This document shows positions 15,042 to 24,175 of a stretch of 64,000 bases of DNA, piece by piece. Positions within the stretch are counted from its first letter, which is position 1. Each line of letters opens with the position of its first letter. This stretch comes from Cohnella sp. WQ 127256 (GTDB taxonomy: Bacteria > Bacillota > Bacilli > Paenibacillales > Paenibacillaceae). Position numbers and translations under genes: made by a program. The notes under the pieces are model-generated. The model made no database searches. It saw only the letters and a list, made by a program, of their open reading frames with translations, and was not told the DNA's origin. The stretch covers positions 1,116,001-1,180,000 of the forward strand of contig NZ_JAMZCY010000001.1 of the NCBI RefSeq assembly GCF_024519285.1, in the 5' to 3' direction.

Positions 15042-17111
15042 ATGGTACAAAGCTTGTGGGAATCATCGAAAGCATCTGAGCAACAAAACGGTTTAGATCA
15101 ACTCGTATATCGTTCTAATATCATTGGTACGGATCGTCGCGTATGTAACTTCGGTGGCGGTAACACATCCACGAAAACAATCGTTAAAGATTTCCGTGGC
15201 CGCGATACAGAAGTGATGTATGTGAAAGGTAGCGGTTCTGACCTTGCATCGATGAAAGCTAGCAATTTCACAGGTTTGCGTATGGATGATATTCGTCCGT
15301 TATTCGAGAAATCGGAAATGCCTGATGAAGAAATGGTCGCTTATCTTGCGAACTGCATGATTGATGCTAAGCATCCACGTGCTTCGATTGAAACATTACT
15401 TCACGCATTCCTTCCGTATAAGCATGTTGACCACACGCATCCAGATTCGATCATCAGCCTGTGCTGTGCAGATAACGGTAAAGCACTTGCTCAAGAAATT
15501 TTCGGTGACCGTTTCGTATGGGTTCCTTATATCCGTCCTGGCTTTACATTGTCCAAGATGATCGCAGAAGGAGTACTGAACAATCCTAAAGCAGAACTCG
15601 TACTTATGGAGAAGCACGGTTTAGTTACTTGGGGCGATACTTCTGAAGAGTGCTATGCGCAAACGATCAAGATCATCACAGAAGCAGAAGAATTCATCGA
15701 AGCTCGCGTAAATGCAGCGAAAGTATTCGGCGGCGTTAAACATCCAACACTGGATGCAGAAGCTCGTAGGAGTGTTGCAGCTCAAGTTATGCCAACGATT
15801 CGTGGAGCGGTAAGCGATGCGAAGAAAATGATTCTTTCCTTCGACGATGCAGACGATGTTCTGGAATTCGTAGGCGGAACTGATTCTGCGACGTTGTCCC
15901 AAGTGGGCGCGGCTTGCCCGGATCATCTCGTACACACAAAGGTTGTTCCGTTGTTTATCGACTGGACTCCGAACGTTGAAGATATTGAAGGCCTTAAAGC
16001 GAAGCTTAAAGAAGGCGTTGCAGCTTATAAAGAAATGTACAAAGCTTACTTCGAGCGCAATAAGAATGAAGGGGACGTCATGTTCGAAGCGGCTCCTCGC
16101 GTTATCCTCATTCCAGGCGTAGGGATGATCAACACAGGTAAGAGTTGGGCAATGTCTCAAGTAAGTGGAGCTTTGTACCATCGTGCTATCGCAGTTATGA
16201 GAGGCGCTACTGCTCTTGGTAACTTCGTATCCTTGGTAGAAAACGAATCCTACAACGTAGAATACTGGCCTCTTGAGCTTTACAAATTGTCCCTAGCACC
16301 AGCTGAAGCTGAGTTCTCCCGTAAGGTTGCATTCATCACAGGTGGAGCTGGCGGTATCGGTAGCGAAACAGCACGTAAACTCGTATCTGAAGGCGCGCAT
16401 GTCGTACTAGCTGATCTTAACTTGGAAGGCGCACAGAAAGTCGCTGCTGAAATCAATGCGAAGTATGGCGAAAACCGTGCGATTGCCGTTAAAGTAGATG
16501 TAACAAATGAAGAGTTGGTACAGGCTGCTTATGCAGAAACTGCGCTTAACTACGGCGGCGTAGACATCATCGTTAACAATGCAGGTCTAGCGACTTCAAG
16601 CCCATTCGATGAAACATCCCTTAAAGAATGGAATTTGAACATGGCTGTACTTGGAACAGGTTATTTCTTAGTTGCCCGCGAAGCGTTCAAGCTTATGAAA
16701 GCTCAAGCAATTGGCGGTAACATGGTATTCATCGGCTCCAAAAACTCTGTATACGCAGGTAAGAATGCATCCGCTTATAGCTCGGTTAAAGCACTGGAAG
16801 CACATCTTGCTCGTTGTATCGCTGCTGAAGGCGGAGAATTCGGAATCCGCGTGAACACGATTCTACCGGATGCGATTCTACAAGGCTCTGCGATCTGGAA
16901 CGGAAGCTGGAGAAACGAACGTGCGGCTGCATATGGCATTGAGCCAGATCAATTGGAAGAATACTACCGCAAACGTACAACCTTGCTTGTTAACATTTAC
17001 CCAAGAGACATTGCGGAAGGCATTGCGTTCTTCGCATCTTCCAAATCAGACAAAACAACAGGCTGTATGCTAACGATCGATGGTGGCGTACCCGCAGCAT
17101 TTACTCGATAA
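15042..17111 (+). CDS. rhaEW: Bifunctional rhamnulose-1-P aldolase / lactaldehyde dehydrogenase
   Basis: 689 residues in two parts. Residues 1 to about 420 are a class II aldolase/adducin domain with histidines in VDHTHPDS and MEKHG; the rest is a short-chain dehydrogenase with TGGAGGIG nucleotide loop, NNAG, and active-site YSSVK. The known enzyme (YuxG/RhaEW) cleaves L-rhamnulose-1-phosphate to DHAP and L-lactaldehyde and oxidises the latter to L-lactate. CGGAGGT 6-7 nt before ATG 15042 sets the start. It heads the operon with the ASRT-family gene, rhaA, rhaB and the DeoR gene, and its lactate product is the substrate of the downstream lut genes. Confidence 0.93.
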   Translation: MVQSLWESSKASEQQNGLDQLVYRSNIIGTDRRVCNFGGGNTSTKTIVKDFRGRDTEVMYVKGSGSDLASMKASNFTGLRMDDIRPLFEKSEMPDEEMVAYLANCMIDAKHPRASIETLLHAFLPYKHVDHTHPDSIISLCCADNGKALAQEIFGDRFVWVPYIRPGFTLSKMIAEGVLNNPKAELVLMEKHGLVTWGDTSEECYAQTIKIITEAEEFIEARVNAAKVFGGVKHPTLDAEARRSVAAQVMPTIRGAVSDAKKMILSFDDADDVLEFVGGTDSATLSQVGAACPDHLVHTKVVPLFIDWTPNVEDIEGLKAKLKEGVAAYKEMYKAYFERNKNEGDVMFEAAPRVILIPGVGMINTGKSWAMSQVSGALYHRAIAVMRGATALGNFVSLVENESYNVEYWPLELYKLSLAPAEAEFSRKVAFITGGAGGIGSETARKLVSEGAHVVLADLNLEGAQKVAAEINAKYGENRAIAVKVDVTNEELVQAAYAETALNYGGVDIIVNNAGLATSSPFDETSLKEWNLNMAVLGTGYFLVAREAFKLMKAQAIGGNMVFIGSKNSVYAGKNASAYSSVKALEAHLARCIAAEGGEFGIRVNTILPDAILQGSAIWNGSWRNERAAAYGIEPDQLEEYYRKRTTLLVNIYPRDIAEGIAFFASSKSDKTTGCMLTIDGGVPAAFTR

Positions 17112-17127
17112 TTCGGAGGTTTCGTAC

Positions 17128-17499
17128 ATGTTTAAGCCACGTGGGGAAATGCTCTGGTACATTCCAGACGGCTATATCCCGGAGATTAGTTCTGGTCAGC
17201 TAACGAGCCATGAATCCATCTGCGTGCTGAACACCGCATCAGAGGATGCGCTGCTGAGAATTACGATCTTCTTCGAGGATCGTAATCCGATGGAGGATAT
17301 TATGGTCGTTGTCCCAGCAAGACGTACTAAGCATATTAGAACGAGTACACTCCAGCAGGAAGGGACGCTGATTCCGATCGGCGTTCCTTATGCCATAGAG
17401 GTACAGAGTGATATACCTATCATTGTGCAATACAGCCGGTTGGATTCAACGCAGGCAGAGAATACACTGATGTCCGTAATGGCGCATCCAGTTACTTAG
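17128..17499 (+). CDS. ASRT-family (sensory rhodopsin transducer-like) small protein
   Basis: 123 residues. It begins MFKPRGEMLWYIPDGYIP and has ITIFFEDRNP, VPARRTKHIRT, GVPYAIEVQSDIPIIVQYSRLD, features of the family named after the Anabaena sensory rhodopsin transducer: an all-beta fold proposed to bind small molecules. No rhodopsin gene is near. It lies 16 bp after rhaEW and 21 bp before rhaA, so it is co-transcribed with sugar catabolism. I infer a role in binding a rhamnose intermediate or in regulation; no catalytic residues are known for the family. CGGAGGT fixes the ATG at 17128. Confidence 0.85.
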   Translation: MFKPRGEMLWYIPDGYIPEISSGQLTSHESICVLNTASEDALLRITIFFEDRNPMEDIMVVVPARRTKHIRTSTLQQEGTLIPIGVPYAIEVQSDIPIIVQYSRLDSTQAENTLMSVMAHPVT

Positions 17500-17520
17500 C
17501 TCATACAAGGGGGAACAGGC

Positions 17521-18783
17521 GTGCAACACAATGTGAAGAGCAATTATGAAGCGGCTAAAGAATTATATGCAAAACATGGGATCGATGTGGAACAAGTATT
17601 AAGTCGTCTTGAGAATATCAAAATTTCCATGCATTGCTGGCAGGGAGACGATGTTCGGGGCTTCTTGAACAAGGGCCAGGATTTAACTGGAGGGATTGCA
17701 GTAACGGGTGATTATCCTGGTGCAGCGAATACACCTGACGAATTACGCTCTGATCTGGAGAAGGCATTTTCCTTAATACCCGGTAAACATAAAGTAAATC
17801 TACATGCGATCTACGCGGATACAGATGAGAAGGTTGAACTAGACAAGATTGAACCAAAGCACTTCCAGAAATGGGTGGATTGGGCTAAGGAACAAGGTCT
17901 AGGTATGGATTTCAACCCGACTTGCTTCTCTCATGAGAATTCGAAGGATGGGTTCACATTAAGCCATCAGGATGGCGAAATTCGTCGGTTCTGGATTGAC
18001 CACTGCAAAGCCTCGCGCAAAATCGGTGCTTATTTCGGTGAACAGCTTGGGCAAACCTGTGTAACAAACGTATGGGTTCCCGATGGCTTTAAGGATGTTC
18101 CTGTCGATCGCTTGTCGCCAAGACAGCGTTTGAAGGACTCCTTGGATGAAGTGTTCGCAGAACCATTGAATCCGGCACATAATTTGGATGCAGTAGAGAG
18201 CAAGGTGTTCGGTATCGGATCGGAAGCTTATGTTGTCGGTTCCCATGAATTCTACATGGGTTATGGCATACAGAATAATAAGCTGATCTGTCTGGATGCA
18301 GGTCACTTCCACCCAACAGAAGTCATTTCGAATAAATTGTCTTCCCTTGCACTGTTCTCGGAAGGGATCCTGCTTCACGTTAGCCGTCCAATGAGATGGG
18401 ACAGCGACCATGTGGTCACAATGGACGATGAGTTGATCGAAATCGGCAGAGAGCTTGTCCGTGGTGATCTACTAACTAAGACGCACATCGGCCTTGATTT
18501 CTTCGATGCGAGCATCAACAGGATCGCTGCATGGGTCATCGGCACGCGTAATACGATCAAAGCGCTACTTCGTGGGATGCTTGATCCTATCGAGGCTTTG
18601 AAGAAGGCTGAGCTTGAAGGCGACTATACAACTAGACTTGCTCTAACTGAGGAATTCAAGTCTTATCCATTCGGAGCAGTATGGGACTACTATTGCGAGA
18701 AGATGGGTGTTCCTGTTCGTGAAGAGTGGCTTACAGAAGTAAAAACATACGAGCAAGAAGTGCTGTTGAAACGCGGCGTTTAA
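17521..18783 (+). CDS. rhaA: L-rhamnose isomerase
   Basis: 420 residues, full length for Bacillus-type RhaA. It interconverts L-rhamnose and L-rhamnulose with divalent metal. Family segments include [12 protein letters not shown], the metal-site region [18 protein letters not shown], and [16 protein letters not shown]. The start is GTG with GGGGGAAC 5-8 nt upstream. It sits between the ASRT-family gene and rhaB with 20-odd bp gaps, which implies a single transcript from the promoter at about 14993. No rhamnose permease or mutarotase (RhaM) gene is in the window. Confidence 0.95.
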   Translation: MQHNVKSNYEAAKELYAKHGIDVEQVLSRLENIKISMHCWQGDDVRGFLNKGQDLTGGIAVTGDYPGAANTPDELRSDLEKAFSLIPGKHKVNLHAIYADTDEKVELDKIEPKHFQKWVDWAKEQGLGMDFNPTCFSHENSKDGFTLSHQDGEIRRFWIDHCKASRKIGAYFGEQLGQTCVTNVWVPDGFKDVPVDRLSPRQRLKDSLDEVFAEPLNPAHNLDAVESKVFGIGSEAYVVGSHEFYMGYGIQNNKLICLDAGHFHPTEVISNKLSSLALFSEGILLHVSRPMRWDSDHVVTMDDELIEIGRELVRGDLLTKTHIGLDFFDASINRIAAWVIGTRNTIKALLRGMLDPIEALKKAELEGDYTTRLALTEEFKSYPFGAVWDYYCEKMGVPVREEWLTEVKTYEQEVLLKRGV

Positions 18784-18805
18784 CATAAGATAAGGGTGAT
18801 ACAAG

Positions 18806-20281
18806 TTGTCGAATATTCTCGCGTTTGATCTCGGGGCGAGCAGCGGTAGGGCGCTGCTTGGTCGACTTGTGGACGGCAAGATCGAAGTAGAAGAAATTCA
18901 TCGTTTTCCTAATGATCCAGTGCAGGTGGGAGATCGTCTGCACTGGGACATCTTACGACTCTATCATGAGATTAAACAAGGACTATTGAAAGCCAAGCAT
19001 CAAGGAATCGAGCTACAAAGTATGGCGATCGATTCTTGGGCAGTTGATTTCGGTTTTATTGGTAAGGATGGCGAACTCGTTGGCAATCCCTATCATTACC
19101 GAGATCGTCATACCGAAGGAGCAATGGAGAGCTTACTTGCCGAGATTCCGGCTTCAGTTGTTTTCGCTAGGACAGGAATTCAGTTTCTGCCCTTCAATAC
19201 GATCTATCAGCTGTACGCGCTTAAACAAGCAAACTCACCTTTACTTAAAGAGGGCAACCGGTTTCTGATGATTCCGGATTTACTAAGATACTTCTTAACT
19301 GGACAAATGCATAATGAATTCTCGAATGCGACTACGACCCAATTGTTCAATCCGAATACGGGAACATGGGATACCGAATTGCTACGAATGCTCGATCTGC
19401 CCAAATCCTGGTTCGGCGATATTTTGAAGCCTGGGGATCAAGCAGGGATGTTACGTGCATCCGTTTGTGAAGAGCTAAGTATTCCGTCTATTCCTGTCTA
19501 CGCAGTTGCAGAACACGATACTGGCTCTGCGGTTGCAGCAGTTCCAGCTACTGAGAAATCATTCGCTTACCTAAGCTGTGGTACTTGGTCTCTCATGGGA
19601 ACTGAAGTGAACAAACCTGTTATTCATGATCTCGCGCAGAAGTTAAACTTCACCAACGAGGGTGGAGTCGGGGACACTTACCGTTTGTTGAAAAACATAA
19701 TGGGCTTGTGGATCCTTCAGGAATGCCGGAGAGAATGGGAGAGAGCAGGAAAATCTTACTCCTTCCCCGAATTAGTACAAATGGCAGCGGATGCGAAGCC
19801 ATTGACTATTTTCATCGATCCGGATGACGCTGTGTTCCTTCCACCTGGGGATATGCCAGCGCGAATTGCTCAATATTGCACACAGACAGGTCAACAAGCT
19901 CCAGCAACAGTAGGAGAATTTGTCCGTTGTATATTGGAAAGCTTAGCTATGAAATACCGTCACGTATTCGAATTAACGGAACGGCTGTCAGATCAACCGT
20001 TTAACGGTTTGCATATGGTAGGTGGCGGAATTCAGAATACACTTCTGTGTCAGTGGACTGCCAATGCCATTGGCAAACCCGTATGGGCGGGGCCTTCAGA
20101 AGGCAGTGCCATTGGGAATTTGGTCGTACAATGGATTGCACAGGGCAAATTCGCAGATATATGGGAAGCTCGTCGTGCCATTCGTGATTCCTTCCCGGTG
20201 GTTGTATATGAACCAGAAGATCAGACGGCATGGAAAGAGTCATATGTGAGATTCTGCAAGTTGACTGGTCTAGCGGAATAA
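18806..20281 (+). CDS. rhaB: Rhamnulokinase
   Basis: 491 residues of the FGGY carbohydrate kinase family. The N-terminal phosphate loop is FDLGASSGRALLG; the substrate/catalytic part contains IDSWAVDFGF, and AEHDTGSAVAAVP and YLSCGTWSLMG carry the ATP-side motifs, with GGGIQNTLLCQWTANA near the C-terminus. It phosphorylates L-rhamnulose to the 1-phosphate, the substrate of RhaEW. TTG start after AAGGGTGAT. The DeoR gene follows after 24 bp. Confidence 0.94.
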   Translation: MSNILAFDLGASSGRALLGRLVDGKIEVEEIHRFPNDPVQVGDRLHWDILRLYHEIKQGLLKAKHQGIELQSMAIDSWAVDFGFIGKDGELVGNPYHYRDRHTEGAMESLLAEIPASVVFARTGIQFLPFNTIYQLYALKQANSPLLKEGNRFLMIPDLLRYFLTGQMHNEFSNATTTQLFNPNTGTWDTELLRMLDLPKSWFGDILKPGDQAGMLRASVCEELSIPSIPVYAVAEHDTGSAVAAVPATEKSFAYLSCGTWSLMGTEVNKPVIHDLAQKLNFTNEGGVGDTYRLLKNIMGLWILQECRREWERAGKSYSFPELVQMAADAKPLTIFIDPDDAVFLPPGDMPARIAQYCTQTGQQAPATVGEFVRCILESLAMKYRHVFELTERLSDQPFNGLHMVGGGIQNTLLCQWTANAIGKPVWAGPSEGSAIGNLVVQWIAQGKFADIWEARRAIRDSFPVVVYEPEDQTAWKESYVRFCKLTGLAE

Positions 20282-20305
20282 TTGGTTGTTGAAAAGAGGG
20301 AAGAC

Positions 20306-21070
20306 ATGCTGGTTGCGGAACGCTATGAGAAAATTGTAAGCCTAGTTAACGATAGAGGAAGCATTCGCGTTTCCATGCTAAGCGAGCTGTGCAATGTAAC
20401 AGAGGAGACCATCCGCCGTGATTTGGATCGCCTAGAGCAAGCGGGTCGCCTACGTCGTTCTCATGGTGGTGCAGTTAGCATTAAGGATATGCCGCAGCAT
20501 CCGGAAATTCCTTACTCCGTTCGTGAGATCATGAACGCAGATGAGAAAAAACGGATTGCACTTGAGGCGATCAAGCGGATTGCTCCAAAGGATCGTATTC
20601 TTCTGGATGCAAGCTCGACGACTTGGTATATGGCTGCTGATGTTCCTGATGTTGCACTTACCGTGCTTACCAATTCGATCAAAGTTGCGACGGAGCTTAG
20701 CAATAAGGAAAAGATCGAAGTGATCTCAACCGGTGGGATTCTCGCTCATCGATCGCTATCCTATGTTGGACCTTTAGCGGAACGCTCCTTGGATGCCTAC
20801 CACGTGGACAAAGTATTCTTATCTTGCAAGGGAGTTCATCTGGATCGCGGAATTAGTGAGTCTAATGAATTACAAGCACGAATTAAGGAACGCATGATTG
20901 GTATGGCGGACGAGGTCATTTTATTAGTGGATTCTAGTAAATTTGGGGTTCAAGCCTTCACGCATGTTGCCGATCTGTCGGCCGTGCATGTGATCATCAC
21001 CGATCGTAATATGCCAACGGACACCATTGAACAATTGGAAAGCCGTGGGATTACCGTGATTACGGTTTAA
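20306..21070 (+). CDS. DeoR-family regulator of the rhamnose operon
   Basis: 254 residues: an N-terminal winged helix (about 1-60, VSMLSELCNVTEETIRRDLDRLE and GRLRRSHGGA) and the DeoRC sugar-phosphate sensor domain with LDASSTTWYMA and LTNSIKVATEL. I prefer ATG 20306 because AGAGGG lies 5 nt upstream; an upstream TTG is in frame. It is the last gene before a terminator. By position and by the B. subtilis rhamnose cluster, whose regulator is of the same family, it probably binds the 14953-14987 palindrome and is relieved by rhamnulose-1-phosphate; the effector is inference. Confidence 0.9.
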   Translation: MLVAERYEKIVSLVNDRGSIRVSMLSELCNVTEETIRRDLDRLEQAGRLRRSHGGAVSIKDMPQHPEIPYSVREIMNADEKKRIALEAIKRIAPKDRILLDASSTTWYMAADVPDVALTVLTNSIKVATELSNKEKIEVISTGGILAHRSLSYVGPLAERSLDAYHVDKVFLSCKGVHLDRGISESNELQARIKERMIGMADEVILLVDSSKFGVQAFTHVADLSAVHVIITDRNMPTDTIEQLESRGITVITV

Positions 21071-21074
21071 TTAA

Positions 21075-21116
21075 CGACTATTGCCAGTCCTTAGTGACTG
21101 GCATAGCCGTTTTATT
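21075..21116 (+). terminator. Terminator between the rhamnose and lactate operons
   Basis: GCCAGTC (21083-21089) pairs with GACTGGC (21096-21102), extended imperfectly by ACGACTAT/ATAGCCGT, followed by TTTTATTTATT. Confidence 0.75.
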
Positions 21117-21125
21117 TATTCCAAC

Positions 21126-21136
21126 TTGTCTGATAA
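21126..21136 (+). promoter_or_regulatory. Candidate LutR (GntR/FadR-type) operator
   Basis: TTGTCTGATAA is one base from the symmetric TTGTCTGACAA typical of FadR-subfamily regulators of lactate and pyruvate genes. A second CTGATAA lies 8 bp on. It is 44 bp ahead of lutA. Confidence 0.4.
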
Positions 21137-21180
21137 CCTGATAATATTAACATTAGAAGAAGCGGAAGAGAGGTGCCATA

Positions 21181-21909
21181 ATGAAAGTTTCATTATTTGT
21201 TACTTGCTTAAGTGATGCGATTTATCCCCGTGTTTCGGAAGCGATGGTTAGATTGCTAGCCAGATATGGTGTGGAGGTTTCATTCCCAAAAGTTCAAACC
21301 TGCTGCGGACAGCCCGCTTTCAATAGTGGGTATTGGGATGATGCTCGCACCACTGCCAAAACAATTATTGAAGCGTTTGATGATTGCGACTTTGTGATCG
21401 CACCCTCGGGCTCTTGTACTTACATGATCCATCACTATCCGAAGCTATTCGAGGACGATAAGGTGCTACATGAGAAAGCCATTAAACTTCAAAATAAATC
21501 CTATGAGTTTACTCAATTTCTAATTCATGTCCTTGGTGTGTCAGATGTTGGGGCCACTTTCCCACATAAAGTCACTTATCATCCTTCCTGTCATGGAAGT
21601 CGACTTCTCGGAATTCAAGATGAACCGCATGCGCTTATGAGCAAGGTTAAGGGCTTGGAGTTCGTTCCTCTCCCGTTCGCAGAAGACTGCTGTGGGTTTG
21701 GAGGTACTTTCGCAATTAAGATGTCGGAAATATCTGGTGCGATGGTTTCTGAGAAGGTCGATCATGTCAAAGAAACAGAAGCAGAAGTACTAGTCGGCTT
21801 GGATATGGCGTGTCTAATGAATATTGCGGGTAACTTGCGTTATCGTAATGAGCCGGTTCGAGTAATGCACTTGGCAGAGCTTCTATATGAAGGAGTGAAG
21901 CAGGCATGA
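21181..21909 (+). CDS. lutA: L-lactate utilisation protein LutA
   Basis: 242 residues of the CCG-motif (heterodisulfide reductase-like) iron-sulfur family. Cysteine-rich sites are VQTCCGQPAF, PSCHGSR and EDCCGFGGTFA. With LutB and LutC it oxidises L-lactate to pyruvate. GAAGAGAGGTG precedes ATG 21181. The lutB start overlaps its stop (ATGA), so the three products are made together. Confidence 0.95.
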   Translation: MKVSLFVTCLSDAIYPRVSEAMVRLLARYGVEVSFPKVQTCCGQPAFNSGYWDDARTTAKTIIEAFDDCDFVIAPSGSCTYMIHHYPKLFEDDKVLHEKAIKLQNKSYEFTQFLIHVLGVSDVGATFPHKVTYHPSCHGSRLLGIQDEPHALMSKVKGLEFVPLPFAEDCCGFGGTFAIKMSEISGAMVSEKVDHVKETEAEVLVGLDMACLMNIAGNLRYRNEPVRVMHLAELLYEGVKQA

Positions 21910-23435
21910 GCGGAGCATCAGGTCACTCTAAGGGATCAAGTGTGAAGGATCGTGCAGACCTTGCGCTGAACAACGAGTTTCTGCGTAAAGCAGTCAAGTA
22001 CACGACGGAGAAGCTAAAGGGCGGCAAGCTTAAAGCCATGGAAGAGCATGGAAACTGGGAAGAGTGGCGGGAAAGAGGCAAGCAAATTCGTCTTCATACG
22101 ATTGCTCATCTGGATTACTATTTGAATCTCTTTGTTGATAATGCGCGGGCTAATGGGGTACATGTTCATTTTGCCAATACGGCGGAAGAAGCGGTTCATA
22201 TCTCGTTATCTATTGCGGAACGTAAAAATGCGAAGTCAGTCGTGAAATCCAAATCGATGGTTACGGAGGAGCTACACCTTAATCATGCGCTTGAATCGAT
22301 TGGTGTAGAGCCTGTGGAGACAGATTTGGGTGAATATATTATCCAACTTGCGGGGGAAACTCCTTCCCATATTATCATTCCAGCCATTCATAAAAACCGG
22401 TATCAAATTGCGGATCTATTATCTGCAGATGCGGGTGAAACCCTTGAACCCGATACTAAAGTGCTAGCGGGTTATGTCCGTAAGAAGCTACGCGAGAAAT
22501 TTCTCGAAGCCGATATCGGGATGACGGGCTGTAACTTCGCAATCGCGGAGACAGGCTCAATGGTGTTGTTCGAGAATGAAGGAAATGCTCGAATGGTAAC
22601 AACTGTTCCCGAAACTCAGATTACACTCATGGGTATGGAACGGATTATTCCTTCTTGGGCCGATCTCGAAGTCATGGCTACATTGCTTCCTCGTTCGGCT
22701 ACCGGACAGAAACTGACTGTCTATATGTCTGGAATCACAGGGCCGCGCAGATCAGAAGATGCTGACGGACCGGAAGAAATGCACATTATCATCGTAGATA
22801 ACGGACGCTCCTTACAGCTTGGAGATCCTGAGTTCCAAGAATTGCTCAATTGTATTCGCTGCGGCGCGTGCTTGAATGCATGTCCGGTCTATCGCCATAT
22901 TGGCGGTCATGCTTATGGGGGGACTTATAGCGGTCCTATCGGTGCCGTACTCACGCCTTCCTTGCAAAAAAATATTGCCGAGTGGGACGATATCGCGAAT
23001 GCGTCCAGTCTATGCGGAGCTTGTTACGAAGCTTGCCCGGTTAAGATTCCATTACATGAAATGCTCGTATATCTCCGTAGACGTAAAGTTGAGGCAGGAC
23101 ACGGCAACAAGCTAGAATCAGCAGGAATGATTGGCTTCTCCAAGATCATGTCTAATTCCGCAAGATTCAAGGCTATTCTGAAGCTAGGGAAGATGGGACA
23201 GAAGCTTGTCGCGCGTAACGGAGAAATTCGCTTGAAGGTTGGTCCGCTTAAAGGCTGGAATAGCCATCGTGTAACACCGAGCCTACCTAAGAAATCGTTC
23301 CGTGATCAGTGGGGGACTATGGAAGCTGAAATTCGCAATGGTTTACAGGAGATGGCACCAGATATGAAAAACCGCATGGAGCAAATCGTAAAAAATCGGG
23401 AGAAAGGAGGCGGCAATGGACATGGGCACAGCTAA
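21906..23435 (+). CDS. lutB: L-lactate utilisation iron-sulfur protein LutB
   Basis: 509 residues. An N-terminal LUD domain (about 50-290, with ADIGMTGCNFAIAETGSMVL) is followed by two 4Fe-4S clusters, CIRCGACLNACPVY (about 318-331) and CGACYEACPVKI (about 368-380), and a C-terminal region typical of LutB. It carries electrons in the LutABC complex. It overlaps lutA by 4 bp and lutC by 20 bp. Confidence 0.95.
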   Translation: MSGASGHSKGSSVKDRADLALNNEFLRKAVKYTTEKLKGGKLKAMEEHGNWEEWRERGKQIRLHTIAHLDYYLNLFVDNARANGVHVHFANTAEEAVHISLSIAERKNAKSVVKSKSMVTEELHLNHALESIGVEPVETDLGEYIIQLAGETPSHIIIPAIHKNRYQIADLLSADAGETLEPDTKVLAGYVRKKLREKFLEADIGMTGCNFAIAETGSMVLFENEGNARMVTTVPETQITLMGMERIIPSWADLEVMATLLPRSATGQKLTVYMSGITGPRRSEDADGPEEMHIIIVDNGRSLQLGDPEFQELLNCIRCGACLNACPVYRHIGGHAYGGTYSGPIGAVLTPSLQKNIAEWDDIANASSLCGACYEACPVKIPLHEMLVYLRRRKVEAGHGNKLESAGMIGFSKIMSNSARFKAILKLGKMGQKLVARNGEIRLKVGPLKGWNSHRVTPSLPKKSFRDQWGTMEAEIRNGLQEMAPDMKNRMEQIVKNREKGGGNGHGHS

Positions 23436-24156
23436 TCAATCACATCAGGAATGGCTTAAGGAAATGGAAGCAGCGTCGCGTGCTAAACAGACGAGTTTTA
23501 TTGATGGAATATCTGCTAAGCTGAGACGACCAATGGTTACAGAGCCCCCTCGTCATCCCTTCAGGGGAGCGCCTGACTTCTGGAACGCTTATGAGTGGGG
23601 CGAACAAGAGCGTATCGATCGGTTCACTGCGAACTTCCTGAGTGTTGGCGGCCATGTAGAGCGTCTAGCTACGATGGAGGATGCGCAACGCTTCATCACA
23701 GATAAGGCTAACGAATTAAGTGCTAAATATATCGTTCGGCAAAATCAGCCAGAGCTTGAAGCTTTGAATCTAGAAGGAGCTCTACCCGATGCCCAAGTAT
23801 CGGTATGGAATAGTGATCCGGAGCAATTCTGGAAAGCTCGCGCAGCGGAAGCGGATATAGGAGTAGTCATTGCAGATTATGCTGCAGCTTATACAGGCTC
23901 CATTACCGTGCTTTCCTCCAAGGATAAAGGACGTTCCGTGAGCTTATTGCCTACAGTTCTAATGGCGATAATCCCCGTGGAGCGATTGAAAACGCGCCTT
24001 GGTGAAATTATGGTCCATTTCGATGAAGGTGGACGTGCAAGCCTGCCAGCAGGCATTCACTTCATCTCCGGTCCAAGTCGTTCAGCTGATATCGAAAATG
24101 ATCTGACGATCGGCGTGCACGGACCTGGGGTTGTATATGCCCTGATTGTTGGCTGA
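23416..24156 (+). CDS. lutC: L-lactate utilisation protein LutC
   Basis: 246 residues of the LUD (DUF162) family; the core is DIGVVIADYAAAYTGSITVLS, ending with the conserved FISGPSRSADIENDLTIGVHGP segment. AGAAAGGAGG upstream and 20 bp overlap with lutB support ATG 23416. Third subunit of the lactate oxidation complex. The lutR gene follows directly. Confidence 0.94.
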   Translation: MDMGTANQSHQEWLKEMEAASRAKQTSFIDGISAKLRRPMVTEPPRHPFRGAPDFWNAYEWGEQERIDRFTANFLSVGGHVERLATMEDAQRFITDKANELSAKYIVRQNQPELEALNLEGALPDAQVSVWNSDPEQFWKARAAEADIGVVIADYAAAYTGSITVLSSKDKGRSVSLLPTVLMAIIPVERLKTRLGEIMVHFDEGGRASLPAGIHFISGPSRSADIENDLTIGVHGPGVVYALIVG

Positions 24157-24175
24157 AACGGAGGCATGTCGAATA

